The notes: generated from the letters alone by a model not told the origin. Positions 35,208-46,631 are shown, counted from the stretch's first letter. The stretch is DNA of 64,000 nt from Desulfobacterales bacterium (GCA_034520365.1 JAXHNP010000006.1:489001-553000), one strand, 5' to 3'. Made by a program: numbers and translations.

Positions 35208-35630
35208 ATGACCCTTGGACACGAAAAACTGGACGTCTATCGCCTTTCAATAGGCTACGTTGCATGGGTTTACGAGAAGGCCGACAGCCTGAACGGAGTC
35301 CATCGGCCCGCCCGGGATCAATGGCTTCGGGCCAGCCAGTCGATACCGCTCAATATCGCCGAAGGTAATGGCAAGACCGCGGAAGCCGACCGAAGGCGTT
35401 ATTTCGAAATCGCTCGTGGCTCCGCGCTTGAGTGCGCGGCGATTCAAGATGTGCTGGTTGTCGGCAAGGCGCTGGACAAGATGGAAAGCCGGAACCGCAA
35501 GGATGAACCCGACCGTATGGCCGCGATGCTCAGCCGTCTCGGCGGAAGAGGATACCAAGTTCGAGAGGATCAGGAAGTCTACAGCATCGATTTCGATCCC
35601 GATAGCGAAGAAAAAGAATCCCAACCTTAG
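35208..35630 (+). CDS. four-helix-bundle protein of the 23S rRNA intervening-sequence (IVP) family
   Basis: This 140-residue protein has the family features 'EKLDVYRLSIGYVAWVYE' at the start, 'RPARDQWLRASQSIPLNIAEGNGK' in the middle and 'RRYFEIARGSALECAAIQDVL'. The family was named from sequences inserted in 23S rRNA genes and includes Avd-like accessory proteins of diversity-generating retroelements. The biochemical role of stand-alone members is unknown. The start has no Shine-Dalgarno but directly follows a hexamer array. The last residues ('SIDFDPDSEEKE') are encoded by inverted hexamers of the same type. Its 5' portion is tandemly duplicated upstream. Confidence 0.88.
   Translation: MTLGHEKLDVYRLSIGYVAWVYEKADSLNGVHRPARDQWLRASQSIPLNIAEGNGKTAEADRRRYFEIARGSALECAAIQDVLVVGKALDKMESRNRKDEPDRMAAMLSRLGGRGYQVREDQEVYSIDFDPDSEEKESQP
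35586..35609 (-). repeat. inverted hexamers at the 3' end of the four-helix gene
   Basis: Read on the minus strand, the four units are TTCGCT, ATCGGG, ATCGAA and ATCGAT. This is the same order of variants (CT, GG, AA) as in the upstream array, so the two arrays form terminal inverted repeats of a roughly 450-bp unit. The units are in frame and encode part of the acidic tail. Confidence 0.7.
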
Positions 35631-35809
35631 CGTTAACAGGACCGGGGGTATGGATTTTGCGGTTAGAACAAATTAGCCGTGGCCGGATAAAGCGGTCGCC
35701 CAAAATGGTGGAAAAGTATGGCGCGGCTGGCAGGTACTGGCTTGCTATCCTGCTCCAAAAGCCGCAGGGCAGAAAAATGGCGGAAACGTGATGGGGCCGG
35801 ATGGGGGGC

Positions 35810-36190
35810 TTAAGCGGGAATATAAATTCCCCGTTTTTTGTTTTTTATCTTGCCGAGTTTGCCCAATCGGTAAATAATGTTTCTCAGTTTCTTGTCGTTA
35901 AAACCGGTTTTCGCCTTGATCTCGGGGAAATTGATGCCTGTTTTGGCCTCGGTAATCACGTCAAGCACCGCATCCGAGGCGTTCTGCTGGGTCAGATCGA
36001 CTTTTTTCCTACTGGGCGATTTTTTCGCAGCGGGCTTCTGCCGGGTCGGCAGCACTTCTTTGATCGATTTTTCAAGCTCATCGATTTTATCGATGAGCCG
36101 GTTGATGTCCTGCTTTGTCGCAAAATTGTAATGCTGCTGGAAGAATTTGACCATGGCATCAAAGCTAGGAGAGCGCTTTTGTTTTGTCAT
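35810..36190 (-). CDS. small basic protein with C-terminal winged-helix-like domain
   Basis: This 126-residue protein has an N-terminal helical/coiled-coil part ('INRLIDKIDELEKSIKEVL'), a Lys/Pro-rich linker (residues 48-64, 'RQKPAAKKSPSRKK') and a C-terminal domain. The last domain ('GINFPEIKAKTGFNDKKLRNIIYRLGKLGKI') reads like a winged helix. It is probably a DNA-binding or nucleoid-associated protein. AGGAGG lies 5 nt before the ATG. I do not recognise a named family. Confidence 0.7.
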   Translation of the reverse strand: MTKQKRSPSFDAMVKFFQQHYNFATKQDINRLIDKIDELEKSIKEVLPTRQKPAAKKSPSRKKVDLTQQNASDAVLDVITEAKTGINFPEIKAKTGFNDKKLRNIIYRLGKLGKIKNKKRGIYIPA

Positions 36191-36351
36191 AAAACCTCCT
36201 GATGGGAGTTTTAAGGGATCTACAAAATAAAAATAAGAAGTTATAAGCCAAATTAGTTAGGGTGGGTTGAAAAGTCAAGCAAAAGCATGAAAAATTAGAA
36301 AGATGAGAAGAAAAAAATAGCTATCCGTTTGATTAGGGAGCATTTGTTCGG

Positions 36352-36373
36352 CCTAAATTGAGCGATTTCCAAG
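36352..36373 (-). repeat. copy of dispersed repeat CCTAAATTGAGCGATTTCCAAG
   Basis: This copy, upstream of rsmA, matches the reverse complement of the repeat at 49551-49576 and 38448-38473 (core ATCGCTCAATTTAGG). It lies in the 220-bp gap before rsmA and may belong to its leader. Confidence 0.55.
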
Positions 36374-36410
36374 TGATCGCAGCTTGGAATAAGAGGAAAG
36401 TATATAGTCT

Positions 36411-37274
36411 ATGTCGAATGCACCATGGAAATTATTAGCTGAATACGATTTGCGCCCTAGAAAAGCCCTGGGACAAAATTTTTTAACCGACCCGTCGACA
36501 GCGGAGATGATTATCCGCAAAAGCGGGGTGGGCCGGTCGGATACGGCGGTCGAAATCGGCGCCGGTTTAGGGGCGCTGACATTTCCGCTGGCCGGGGCTG
36601 CCAGAGGGGTCTACGCAATCGAAAAAGATCCCGAAGTGGCCGGAATTCTTGACGGCGCTTTAAAGGAGAGAAGCGTTGATAATGTTTTGCTTAAAAACCA
36701 GGATATATTTGATATCGACCTGGCTGCGATTGCCGGCTTTGAAGGCCAGAGGCTCCGGATTTTCGGGAATCTCCCGTATTATATCTCCTCCCAGGTGCTT
36801 ATTTACCTGATCAATGCGCGCACAGCCATTCACCAGGCGGATCTCATGTTTCAAAAGGAGGTGGCCCGGCGGCTGCTCGCCGGCCCGGGCGGCAAATCCT
36901 ACAGCCGGCTGACCGTGATGCTTCAGTACTACACAGAGATTTGTCGGACCGCCACGGTTAATGCCCACCTGTTCTGGCCGGTGCCCAAGGTGGATTCGGA
37001 GGTGCTGCAGTTTCGGTTCAAGAAACGCCTGCAGCCCGAACTTAAAGACCACGCGCTTTTTGCTGAAGTGGTTAAGGCCGCTTTTGGCAGGCGCCGAAAA
37101 ACCCTGCGAAACGCTTTGTTATCCGGCAATCTGGGGGTTCGGGGGGCGGATCTGGACGGCATGTGCAGGCAAAGCGGGATTGATCCGCAGAAGCGGGCGG
37201 AAACTTTGCCGGTTGAGCGGTTTGCCTATCTGGCCAACGCAATTTATGAATACCGCGAAGGCGGCTGCCTCTGA
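36411..37274 (+). CDS. rsmA: 16S rRNA (adenine1518/1519-N6,N6)-dimethyltransferase
   Basis: This 287-residue protein has the family entry motif 'LGQNFL' (20-25), SAM motif 'VEIGAGLGALT' (47-57) and the catalytic 'NLPY' (120-123). RsmA (KsgA) dimethylates two adenines in helix 45 of 16S rRNA during small-subunit maturation. Length is normal (about 270-290). AGAGGAAAG precedes the ATG. It is a single gene between a small DNA-binding-like protein and a convergent lipoprotein. Confidence 0.96.
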   Translation: MSNAPWKLLAEYDLRPRKALGQNFLTDPSTAEMIIRKSGVGRSDTAVEIGAGLGALTFPLAGAARGVYAIEKDPEVAGILDGALKERSVDNVLLKNQDIFDIDLAAIAGFEGQRLRIFGNLPYYISSQVLIYLINARTAIHQADLMFQKEVARRLLAGPGGKSYSRLTVMLQYYTEICRTATVNAHLFWPVPKVDSEVLQFRFKKRLQPELKDHALFAEVVKAAFGRRRKTLRNALLSGNLGVRGADLDGMCRQSGIDPQKRAETLPVERFAYLANAIYEYREGGCL

Positions 37275-37286
37275 TTTTTTTGCTTT

Positions 37287-37694
37287 TCAGGAACCGCCGA
37301 GGCGTTTTTTGACCCGGTAGTCCAGCTCAACCTCGTCATAGTCGTAGGCTACGATTCGGTTGTGGCGGATCCAGACCACATGCATGTCCGGACCGATGTA
37401 TTTGCCATTGGCATTTTTCACGTCAAACGTGATAAAGATTTCCCATACCTTCTGGCCTTCATATAGCGGGATAAAACCGTAGTAGGTGTCCAATGTGACG
37501 ATTTCCGCCGGTTTCAGGGCGTTAAAATCCTTCAGGCTCTCCGGGTTTTGAAGGGTTTGCCCAAGATAGCCTTTGATCATTTCCCGATAGTTTTCCGGGT
37601 AAGGGCCGGCATTCTGGATAACGGCTTCATGGGGCGGGGCGGCACAGGATACCAGGAAAAGCAGGCATATAGAGATAAGCGTATATTTTTTCAC
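37287..37694 (-). CDS. small lipoprotein of unknown function
   Basis: This 135-residue protein has a lipoprotein signal peptide with lipobox LVSC (Cys17). The mature part is mixed alpha/beta ('ENYREMIKGYLGQTLQNPESLKDF', 'TFDVKNANGKYIGPD'), resembling small periplasmic lipoproteins of unknown role. It is convergent with rsmA, with 12 nt between the stops. Confidence 0.75.
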   Translation of the reverse strand: MKKYTLISICLLFLVSCAAPPHEAVIQNAGPYPENYREMIKGYLGQTLQNPESLKDFNALKPAEIVTLDTYYGFIPLYEGQKVWEIFITFDVKNANGKYIGPDMHVVWIRHNRIVAYDYDEVELDYRVKKRLGGS

Positions 37695-37863
37695 GAGCGG
37701 CTCCTTATCGGATTAATCGTTGTGGTTAAACAGGTTCTTTGGTATTGTTTATAAATTCATTTTTCATTTTTTTGAGCAGTTTTTAAGCATTAAACATGTT
37801 CTACTGATATTCAAAAACCTTGTCAATTCCTTTGACCCTGAATTGCCAGTGAAAGGACCGGTC

Positions 37864-38472
37864 ATGAAAAAATCCGTTTTACGGTGCTGCATCATCTTAA
37901 TATTGGCCACCACCATGGGCTGCTCGAGTGTTTTGACGTATCTGGGTCCGTTAAAATCGGAGCTCAAGGATGGTGAAACCACGGTTGGGGATTTGAGCCA
38001 TTATCAATATGGCTACCACGCCATTAAAAACACCATCACCCTTAAAAAAATTCCCATGTGCGACCAGATGCGGCAGAAGCTTCGGGTGATGCAGAAGCAG
38101 CGGCGGGGCTTATATATGGCGCTTCTGGAGATGCCGTTTTTCGGGCTCGGGCTTTTTGACATGCTGCGATCCTATGCCATTGTCGATGAAAGCCGCCGGG
38201 TCCTTCCCCTGGCCAAATACCCGACCGGCGAGACGGTCCAGTGCGGCAAAGAAATGCCGGCTGCTGATGAATCCCTGATTATCAAAAATGAAGAAAAGGG
38301 TATTGAGGTAAGGGCAAAGACCGATCCCTCGGGTGAAGTGGATTTAAGCATGGTGCTGCCGGAGGTGTCCGGTGCCGTGGAACTTGAGATCCAGCTTGAA
38401 CAAAAGCCTGAATTTTCCTTTTCCTATTTGTATAACGCGGATTTGAGCAAACTTGAAAATCGCTCCATTTAG
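37864..38472 (+). CDS. lipoprotein of unknown function; stop codon inside a dispersed repeat
   Basis: This protein has 202 residues from the ATG at 37864, which is preceded by AAAGGA; longer in-frame starts would destroy the signal peptide. The lipobox is TMGC (Cys20). The mature part contains a membrane-like patch 'GLYMALLEMPFFGLGLF' and then a beta-rich C-terminus. The last codons (SKLENRSI and the stop) are encoded by a copy of the 26-bp dispersed repeat, so the natural C-terminus may have been replaced by repeat sequence. The family is not recognised. Confidence 0.7.
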   Translation: MKKSVLRCCIILILATTMGCSSVLTYLGPLKSELKDGETTVGDLSHYQYGYHAIKNTITLKKIPMCDQMRQKLRVMQKQRRGLYMALLEMPFFGLGLFDMLRSYAIVDESRRVLPLAKYPTGETVQCGKEMPAADESLIIKNEEKGIEVRAKTDPSGEVDLSMVLPEVSGAVELEIQLEQKPEFSFSYLYNADLSKLENRSI

Positions 38473-38473
38473 G
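38448..38473 (+). repeat. copy of dispersed 26-bp repeat overlapping a gene 3' end
   Basis: This segment differs from 49551-49576 by a single base (TCC for TCA). It encodes the last residues and the stop of the lipoprotein gene. Confidence 0.65.
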
Positions 38474-38525
38474 TTAGAATATTCGGTTCGTTTGGCGGTT
38501 TGCGGCCGGCTGTATCCAGCTGATA

Positions 38526-39176
38526 TCAGGATATTTGAAGCTGTCCGCGATCCATCTTCAGGATGCGGCCGCAAACGGAGCTTAGCCAGGCATGGTCGTG
38601 ACTGACCAGAATCAGGGCGGTGCCCCATTTCTTTTGGGCGAACAGGGCAGCCGACCGGATCTTTCCGGCACTTTTTTCATCCAGATAAGCGGTGGGTTCA
38701 TCCAGGAGCAGGGCTCTGGGCTGAAGAACCAGCCGGGCGGCCAGGGCCACGCGCTGCGCCTCTCCGCCGGATAGTTCATACCACATTCTGCCGGAAAATT
38801 CCTGCGGATCCAGGCCGACCATGCTTAATGCCCGGCGGCTTTTACTTTTTTTATCAGAGATCCCGCGGATTTTTAACCCATACGCGACATTGTTGAGCAC
38901 AGACCGTTTCAAAAGATAGGGGGACTGCGAAAGCAGGGAGATCTGTCTTCGAAAGTCTAGTGTGTTCGGATGAACCGTCCTGCCTTGAAATAAAATCCTG
39001 CCGCCAATCGGAGCTTCCACAAGCGCCATTGTTTTGAGCAGGGTGCTTTTGCCGCTCCCGTTTGGACCGTAGATGCCAATGATTTCCCCCTCGTCTACGA
39101 CCAGGTGTTCGATATCCAGAACCACCCGTTCGGCATAGATCTGCCTGATATTTTCGAGTTCATACAAGGGGGGCAT
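38526..39176 (-). CDS. tupC: tungstate ABC transporter ATP-binding protein
   Basis: This 216-residue ABC ATPase has Walker A 'GPNGSGKST', Q-loop 'SLLSQSPYLL', signature 'LSGGEAQR', Walker B 'ALLLDEPT' and an H-loop in 'LVSHDHAW'. The ATG overlaps the permease stop by one base (TGATG); a longer in-frame start would lie within tupB. It powers TupB in import of tungstate bound by TupA. Assignment to tungstate rests on the TupA neighbour. Confidence 0.88.
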   Translation of the reverse strand: MPPLYELENIRQIYAERVVLDIEHLVVDEGEIIGIYGPNGSGKSTLLKTMALVEAPIGGRILFQGRTVHPNTLDFRRQISLLSQSPYLLKRSVLNNVAYGLKIRGISDKKSKSRRALSMVGLDPQEFSGRMWYELSGGEAQRVALAARLVLQPRALLLDEPTAYLDEKSAGKIRSAALFAQKKWGTALILVSHDHAWLSSVCGRILKMDRGQLQIS

Positions 39177-39871
39177 CAGGCTTGCGTCCTTTTCTTGAGT
39201 ATATTGAGCGCCAGGTTGACCACAAAAGCGATCAGCAGGAGCACGATGCCAAGCGCGATGCCGAAGCTGAAACGGCCCTTGTTGGTTTCTAAGGCAATGG
39301 CCGTGGTAATGGTCCGGGTGTACCACTTGATATTGCCGCCGACCATCATTGAAATGCCGACCTCGGAAACGATACGGCCGTAGGCGGTCACTGCCGCAGC
39401 CAGCAGGCTGAACCTGGATTCCCAGACCGTGGTTAAAAGCATTTGTTTTCGGCTCGCCCCGAGGGTCAAAAGCAGCGGGGGAAGCCGTTGATCCAGGGAT
39501 TCCACGGCAGCGGCGGTCAGGGCCATGACAATCGGGAGCCCGAGTATGGTCTGCCCGATACAGATGGCAGGAAGGGTGTAGAGGAATCCAAGTTCGCCCA
39601 AAGGTCCCTGTCTGGAAAGCAGGGTGTACACCAGCAGTCCGATGACCACGGTGGGAAGGGAAAGAAGCGTATCCACAAGCAGCCTGGCGGCATTTTTGCC
39701 GGCAAAATCATAGTGGCCGAGCAGAAATCCGGAAGGGATGCCCAAAATCAGACTGAACAGGATAGATGCTGTGGAGACCCGGAGGGTCACCCAAATGGCC
39801 GAATAGGTTTCCGGGTCTCCCTGAAGCAGTAAATTCAGGGCTTGAGCGAGCCCCTCTCCGATATAATCCAT
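39176..39871 (-). CDS. tupB: tungstate ABC transporter permease
   Basis: This 231-residue protein has about five membrane segments and the cytoplasmic coupling loop 'TLGASRKQMLLTTVWE', which contacts the ATPase. It matches the short TupB/ModB-like permeases. It lies 20 nt downstream of tupA and overlaps tupC by one base, so the three are cotranscribed. Confidence 0.88.
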   Translation of the reverse strand: MDYIGEGLAQALNLLLQGDPETYSAIWVTLRVSTASILFSLILGIPSGFLLGHYDFAGKNAARLLVDTLLSLPTVVIGLLVYTLLSRQGPLGELGFLYTLPAICIGQTILGLPIVMALTAAAVESLDQRLPPLLLTLGASRKQMLLTTVWESRFSLLAAAVTAYGRIVSEVGISMMVGGNIKWYTRTITTAIALETNKGRFSFGIALGIVLLLIAFVVNLALNILKKRTQA

Positions 39872-39891
39872 GTTTAAAAGTTTTTTTCCTG

Positions 39892-40716
39892 TTACTTCCC
39901 GGCGTTGGGTGTGAATAAGGGCTTGCCGAGCAATTTGTAGTTAGCGATGAAATTCTGAGTCCGCTTTGACGTAATCCAGTCTATGAACTTTTGGGCCGGA
40001 TCGTATTTGACATTTTTGCAACGGGCCGGGTTTATGGCAATGGCACTGTACTGATTAAACAGTACCGGCTCCCCCTGAACAAGGATTTTCATTGACGGGT
40101 TACCGCCCTGAATGTGGGCATGCTTGATATAAGTGCCCCGGTCGGTGAGCGTATAGCCGTCACGTTCCAGCGCAACGCGGATGGTGCTGATCATTCCCTG
40201 GCCGGTTTCCAGATACCATGGCTCGTTGACGGGAATTTGCACACCCGCTTTTTCCCATAGGGAGAGTTCTTTTTTGTGGGTTCCGGAGGCATCCCCCCGG
40301 CTGACAAACAAAGCCTTTTCCCCGGCGATTTTCTGCAGGGCCGCAGTCACCGGCAGGCCTTTAATCCCTGCCGGGTCCCTGGCCGGACCGATCACCACGA
40401 AGTCATTATACATTATTTGTGTCCGGTCTATCCCATATCCCTTTTTAACAAATTCTTCTTCCGCCCCGGGGGCGTGCACCATTAACAGGTCAACATCACA
40501 GTTGCGGCCGATCTCAAGGGCCTTGCCCGTTCCGACCGCTGTCCATTTCAGCGTGATGCCGGTATCTTTTTTAAACTGGGGGGCCAGCTCGTCGAGAAGC
40601 CCCGTGTTGTCTGTGCTGGTGGTGGTGGCCATCATCAGGGTTTGGGCCGTCACAAGCGCGGGAAATGCCAGTAAAAAAGAAAGAAACAGGATTAGATAGA
40701 TTTTAAGCGAACGCAT
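39892..40716 (-). CDS. tupA: tungstate-binding periplasmic protein
   Basis: This protein has 274 residues from the ATG at 40716, with AAGGA about 9 nt upstream; a GTG two codons earlier is possible. An N-terminal signal peptide ends at 'LVTAQ'. The oxyanion-binding motif 'TTTSTDNTGLL' is the TupA signature, as in WtpA/TupA-type proteins that bind tungstate over molybdate. Tungstate serves W-dependent formate dehydrogenases and aldehyde oxidoreductases common in sulfate reducers. The gene is divergent from an HTH/periplasmic-binding-like regulator. Confidence 0.92.
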   Translation of the reverse strand: MRSLKIYLILFLSFLLAFPALVTAQTLMMATTTSTDNTGLLDELAPQFKKDTGITLKWTAVGTGKALEIGRNCDVDLLMVHAPGAEEEFVKKGYGIDRTQIMYNDFVVIGPARDPAGIKGLPVTAALQKIAGEKALFVSRGDASGTHKKELSLWEKAGVQIPVNEPWYLETGQGMISTIRVALERDGYTLTDRGTYIKHAHIQGGNPSMKILVQGEPVLFNQYSAIAINPARCKNVKYDPAQKFIDWITSKRTQNFIANYKLLGKPLFTPNAGK

Positions 40717-40747
40717 TACCACACATCCTTATTAAGTTGCCGTTGGC

Positions 40748-40774
40748 ATCTGTGCGGCCAATCGCACCGCAGAT
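40748..40774 (-). promoter_or_regulatory. leader hairpin upstream of tupA
   Basis: ATCTG/CAGAT (5 bp) and TGCG/CGCA (4 bp) pair with a small bulge, about 30 nt before tupA. It could belong to a longer structured leader (possibly metal-cofactor sensing) but no known riboswitch fold can be claimed. Confidence 0.3.
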
Positions 40775-40902
40775 ATTGATTTTTTCCTCTAAGCCGGGTA
40801 AAAGAAGGCTTTTAAGGGGAAAATGCGATAGGCGCAGGAGAAAAATCTTGTCCATCAGAACTTGCCATAACTTGCTCGTTGGCACTTAGAGCACGAAATA
40901 AT

Positions 40903-40936
40903 GGTTATTTTTTATCACTTTTAGTTATTTTTTGTC
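40903..40936. promoter_or_regulatory. 20-bp-spaced direct repeat (GTTATTTTTTRTC), candidate operator
   Basis: GGTTATTTTTTATC (40903-40916) and AGTTATTTTTTGTC (40923-40936) lie exactly 20 bp apart, on one face of the helix, in the divergent space between tupA and its likely regulator. A TTGACA lies at 40961-40966, but I see no convincing -10 at 17 bp. Confidence 0.45.
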
Positions 40937-41027
40937 AATTTTTGATTGGATATTTTTGGCTTGACACTATCTCTTACAGGCGCAGGCTGCTAAAAACAGG
41001 AAGCCTTTGAAAAGGGGATCGGTGCCC

Positions 41028-41945
41028 ATGAAAAAGCTTTTGTCAACAAAGGAAGTTGCCGAATTCTTGGGCGTTAATGAAAAGATGGTGTATTCACTCG
41101 TTGCGGAAAAGGGCCTTCCGGCAACCAAGGTAACCGGCAAATGGCTGTTTCCGCTTGACCTGGTGGAGCAGTGGATTGAAACCAATACTTTGAATTATCC
41201 GCGGGCGACCGCCTCGCTGCCCTCTTACGAAGGCCTGCTGATCATAACCGGCAGCAATGATCTGCTGCTGGAGCGAACCATCGCCCTGTTTAACAAGAGC
41301 TTTCCGGAAGAAATCGCCGTGTTTGCCAATATCGGGAGTATGGGCGGCCTGCGGGCCCTCCGCCGGAATCTGTGCCATATGGCCGGCAGTCATCTGCTTC
41401 AGGAAAACGGAACTGACTATAATTTTGATTTCGCAGGCCAGGAATTCGCTCAACTGCCGGCCGTGGTTAATTTCTGCCGCCGGGAGCAGGGGATTCTCAT
41501 TCAGCCGGGCAATCCCAAATCGATTCAGTCGGTAAAGGATTTGGGCCGGGCCGGCATCAAAATTGTCAACCGGTCCCTGTCTACCGGAACGCGATTGCTC
41601 CTTGACCGGGAACTCAAAAAAGAGGGAATCCGGGTCGGGAAAATAGCCGGCTACGACCATGAAGTGGCAAGCCACATGGACGTCGGTATTGCGGTTTTAT
41701 CCGGCAGAGCTGACGCGGGGCCCGGCATACGGCCCGCAGCTTCACTTCTGGGGCTCGATTTTATTCCGATTCGCTGGGAACGCTACGATCTTTTGATTAC
41801 CCGGGAGCGGTTTTTTGACAAAGGAGTCCAGAATTTCCTGGGGCTTCTTCTGAGCCCTGAATTCAAAGATATGGCCCAGTCCATTGACGGCTATGATGTG
41901 GGGAGAGCCGGCAAGATGGTGTATTCCCAGGAGAGCAAGGAGTAA
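41028..41945 (+). CDS. HTH + periplasmic-binding-like transcriptional regulator, probably tungstate/molybdate responsive
   Basis: This protein has 305 residues. An excisionase/MerR-like helix-turn-helix at 1-45 ('LLSTKEVAEFLGVNEKMVYSLVAEKGLPATKVTGKW' region) is followed by a domain similar to periplasmic oxyanion-binding proteins (about 65-290; COG1910-like, with 'TGSNDLLLE' and 'STGTRLLLDREL'). It lies head-to-head with tupABC. It probably senses tungstate or molybdate in the cytoplasm and represses or activates tup. The ATG at 41028 follows AAGGGG; an upstream TTG start is less likely. It differs in layout from ModE, which has TOBE domains. Confidence 0.82.
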   Translation: MKKLLSTKEVAEFLGVNEKMVYSLVAEKGLPATKVTGKWLFPLDLVEQWIETNTLNYPRATASLPSYEGLLIITGSNDLLLERTIALFNKSFPEEIAVFANIGSMGGLRALRRNLCHMAGSHLLQENGTDYNFDFAGQEFAQLPAVVNFCRREQGILIQPGNPKSIQSVKDLGRAGIKIVNRSLSTGTRLLLDRELKKEGIRVGKIAGYDHEVASHMDVGIAVLSGRADAGPGIRPAASLLGLDFIPIRWERYDLLITRERFFDKGVQNFLGLLLSPEFKDMAQSIDGYDVGRAGKMVYSQESKE

Positions 41946-41952
41946 AGTCCTC

Positions 41953-42008
41953 CCTCAGTGCCTTAGTACCTTAGTGCCTTAGTACCTTAGTGCCTCAGTA
42001 CCTCAGTG
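41953..42008. repeat. 8-bp minisatellite, seven units (CCTYAGTR)
   Basis: Seven consecutive octamers are CCTCAGTG, CCTTAGTA, CCTTAGTG, CCTTAGTA, CCTTAGTG, CCTCAGTA and CCTCAGTG. The last base alternates in the inner units. The array directly follows the regulator stop, in the gap before nifJ. Confidence 0.8.
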
Positions 42009-42066
42009 TATTTACCTCACAGCAAAAGTTACTTACAGGTTCGGCGCTGGATTTCAAATTTTATGC

Positions 42067-42120
42067 TTTACACAATTGGACAATTTGGCTAATTTTATTA
42101 GCTTTAAGGTATTGTGTAAA
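42067..42120. promoter_or_regulatory. nested palindromes in the nifJ leader
   Basis: The outer arms TTTACACAAT (42067-42076) and ATTGTGTAAA (42111-42120) are exact reverse complements. Inside lies GCTAATTTTATTAGC (42088-42102), itself a perfect hairpin. They are 57 bp before the nifJ ATG and may bind a redox or carbon regulator; TTGTG-N-AA resembles, but does not match, Rex sites. Confidence 0.5.
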
Positions 42121-42161
42121 ATTTATCAGGATTAGAAAATTTAACCGCTTAACAGCAATAA

Positions 42162-45731
<3,570 letters not shown>

Positions 45732-45741
45732 ACGTAATAAA

Positions 45742-45790
45742 GGTTTCAGTGTTCAGGTTTCAGGTTTCAGGGCCTGAACGCTGAAACCTC
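45742..45790. repeat. GTTTCAG-type inverted repeat after nifJ
   Basis: AGGTTTCAGTGTTCAGG (45742-45758) pairs with CCTGAACGCTGAAACCT (45774-45790) with one mismatch over 17 bp. It belongs to the same family as 31849-31883 and probably serves as terminator. Confidence 0.65.
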
Positions 45791-45862
45791 CTCTATTCAT
45801 GACGATATAATAAATAATTGCGCATACAGCGCCATTAACTTAAGAGTGAAATTCGGTTCGGT

Positions 45863-45943
45863 TGTCATTTCGAGCGCCAGCGAGAAATCTTATAATTATT
45901 AGTTTTTCAAGATTTCTCGTCACTGGCGTTCCTCGAAATGACA
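45863..45943. repeat. palindromic intergenic element (TGTCATTTCGAG...CTCGAAATGACA)
   Basis: TGTCATTTCGAGCGCCAGCGAGAAATCT is mirrored by AGATTTCTCGTCACTGGCGTTCCTCGAAATGACA, separated by a short AT-rich centre. Together with the previous element it fills the 255-bp gap between nifJ and the YkgJ-family gene. Such TCATTTCGAG palindromes are widespread REP-like units in bacteria. Confidence 0.75.
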
Positions 45944-45986
45944 GCATCGAAAGGCTAAAATTAATGCCCTTTTTATATAGCGGACA

Positions 45987-46631
45987 ATGAAGAACCCATC
46001 TCAGCAAAACCATAAAGTCTGTCAGCGCTGCGGCGAATGCTGCATGCGGGGCGGGCCGGCACTTCATGAGTCGGACGCTGAATTGATTCTAAACGGCAGC
46101 ATTCCGTTAAACTGTCTCTATACCATCCGACCGGGCGAGCGCGCCTATGATAACGTAAACGGCGGCCTGTTTCAGGTCACCACCGATATTATTAAAATCA
46201 AAAGCCGGGCGGATGACACCGCCTGTGTTTTTTATGATGACACCAATCACGCCTGCAGGATCTATGATAGCCGCCCCATGGAATGCCGGCTGCAGGCCTG
46301 CTGGGATAATACCGCGCTCCAGGAAGCCTATGCCGGGGAGCGCCTGTCAAGACGGGAGATTCTTGTCAATTCGGAGTGGCTCCGGGAGCTGATTATCGCC
46401 CATGAGGAGCGGTGTCATTTTCAGTTTATCCATGAACTGGTGGAAAAGCGGGAATCCGGGGACGCATCCGCTGCCGCCGAATTAACCGAGATCATTAATT
46501 ATGACGCCCAGCTTCGAAACCTTGCCGTTGATAAGGGCCATGTGCCCGCGGATCTGCTGGATTTTCTGCTGGGCCGGCCGCTGGCGGAGATCCTGCAGAA
46601 GCAGTTCGGGGTCAAGATTGAGCGGACCTGA
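45987..46631 (+). CDS. YkgJ family cysteine-cluster protein
   Basis: This 214-residue protein has the YkgJ/UPF0153 zinc/iron-chelating motif: 'CQRCGECC' at residues 12-19, followed by a Cys in 'ACVFYDD', 'ACRIYDSRPMECR' and a later Cys in 'QACWDN'. These proteins probably bind Zn or an Fe-S cluster; the function is unknown. The C-terminal helical part is specific. The final 20 nt overlap the end of the convergent RND gene. Confidence 0.85.
   Translation: MKNPSQQNHKVCQRCGECCMRGGPALHESDAELILNGSIPLNCLYTIRPGERAYDNVNGGLFQVTTDIIKIKSRADDTACVFYDDTNHACRIYDSRPMECRLQACWDNTALQEAYAGERLSRREILVNSEWLRELIIAHEERCHFQFIHELVEKRESGDASAAAELTEIINYDAQLRNLAVDKGHVPADLLDFLLGRPLAEILQKQFGVKIERT

Noticed and set aside
40723-40900. 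possible Moco/Tuco riboswitch in the tupA leader
   Set aside because: One hairpin is visible, but I could not recognise the conserved core of the molybdenum-cofactor riboswitch. A covariance-model search (Rfam MOCO_RNA_motif) would decide.
45742-45943. possible CRISPR-like array after nifJ
   Set aside because: The repeats are palindromic halves without regularly spaced unique spacers; they are two different intergenic palindromes.
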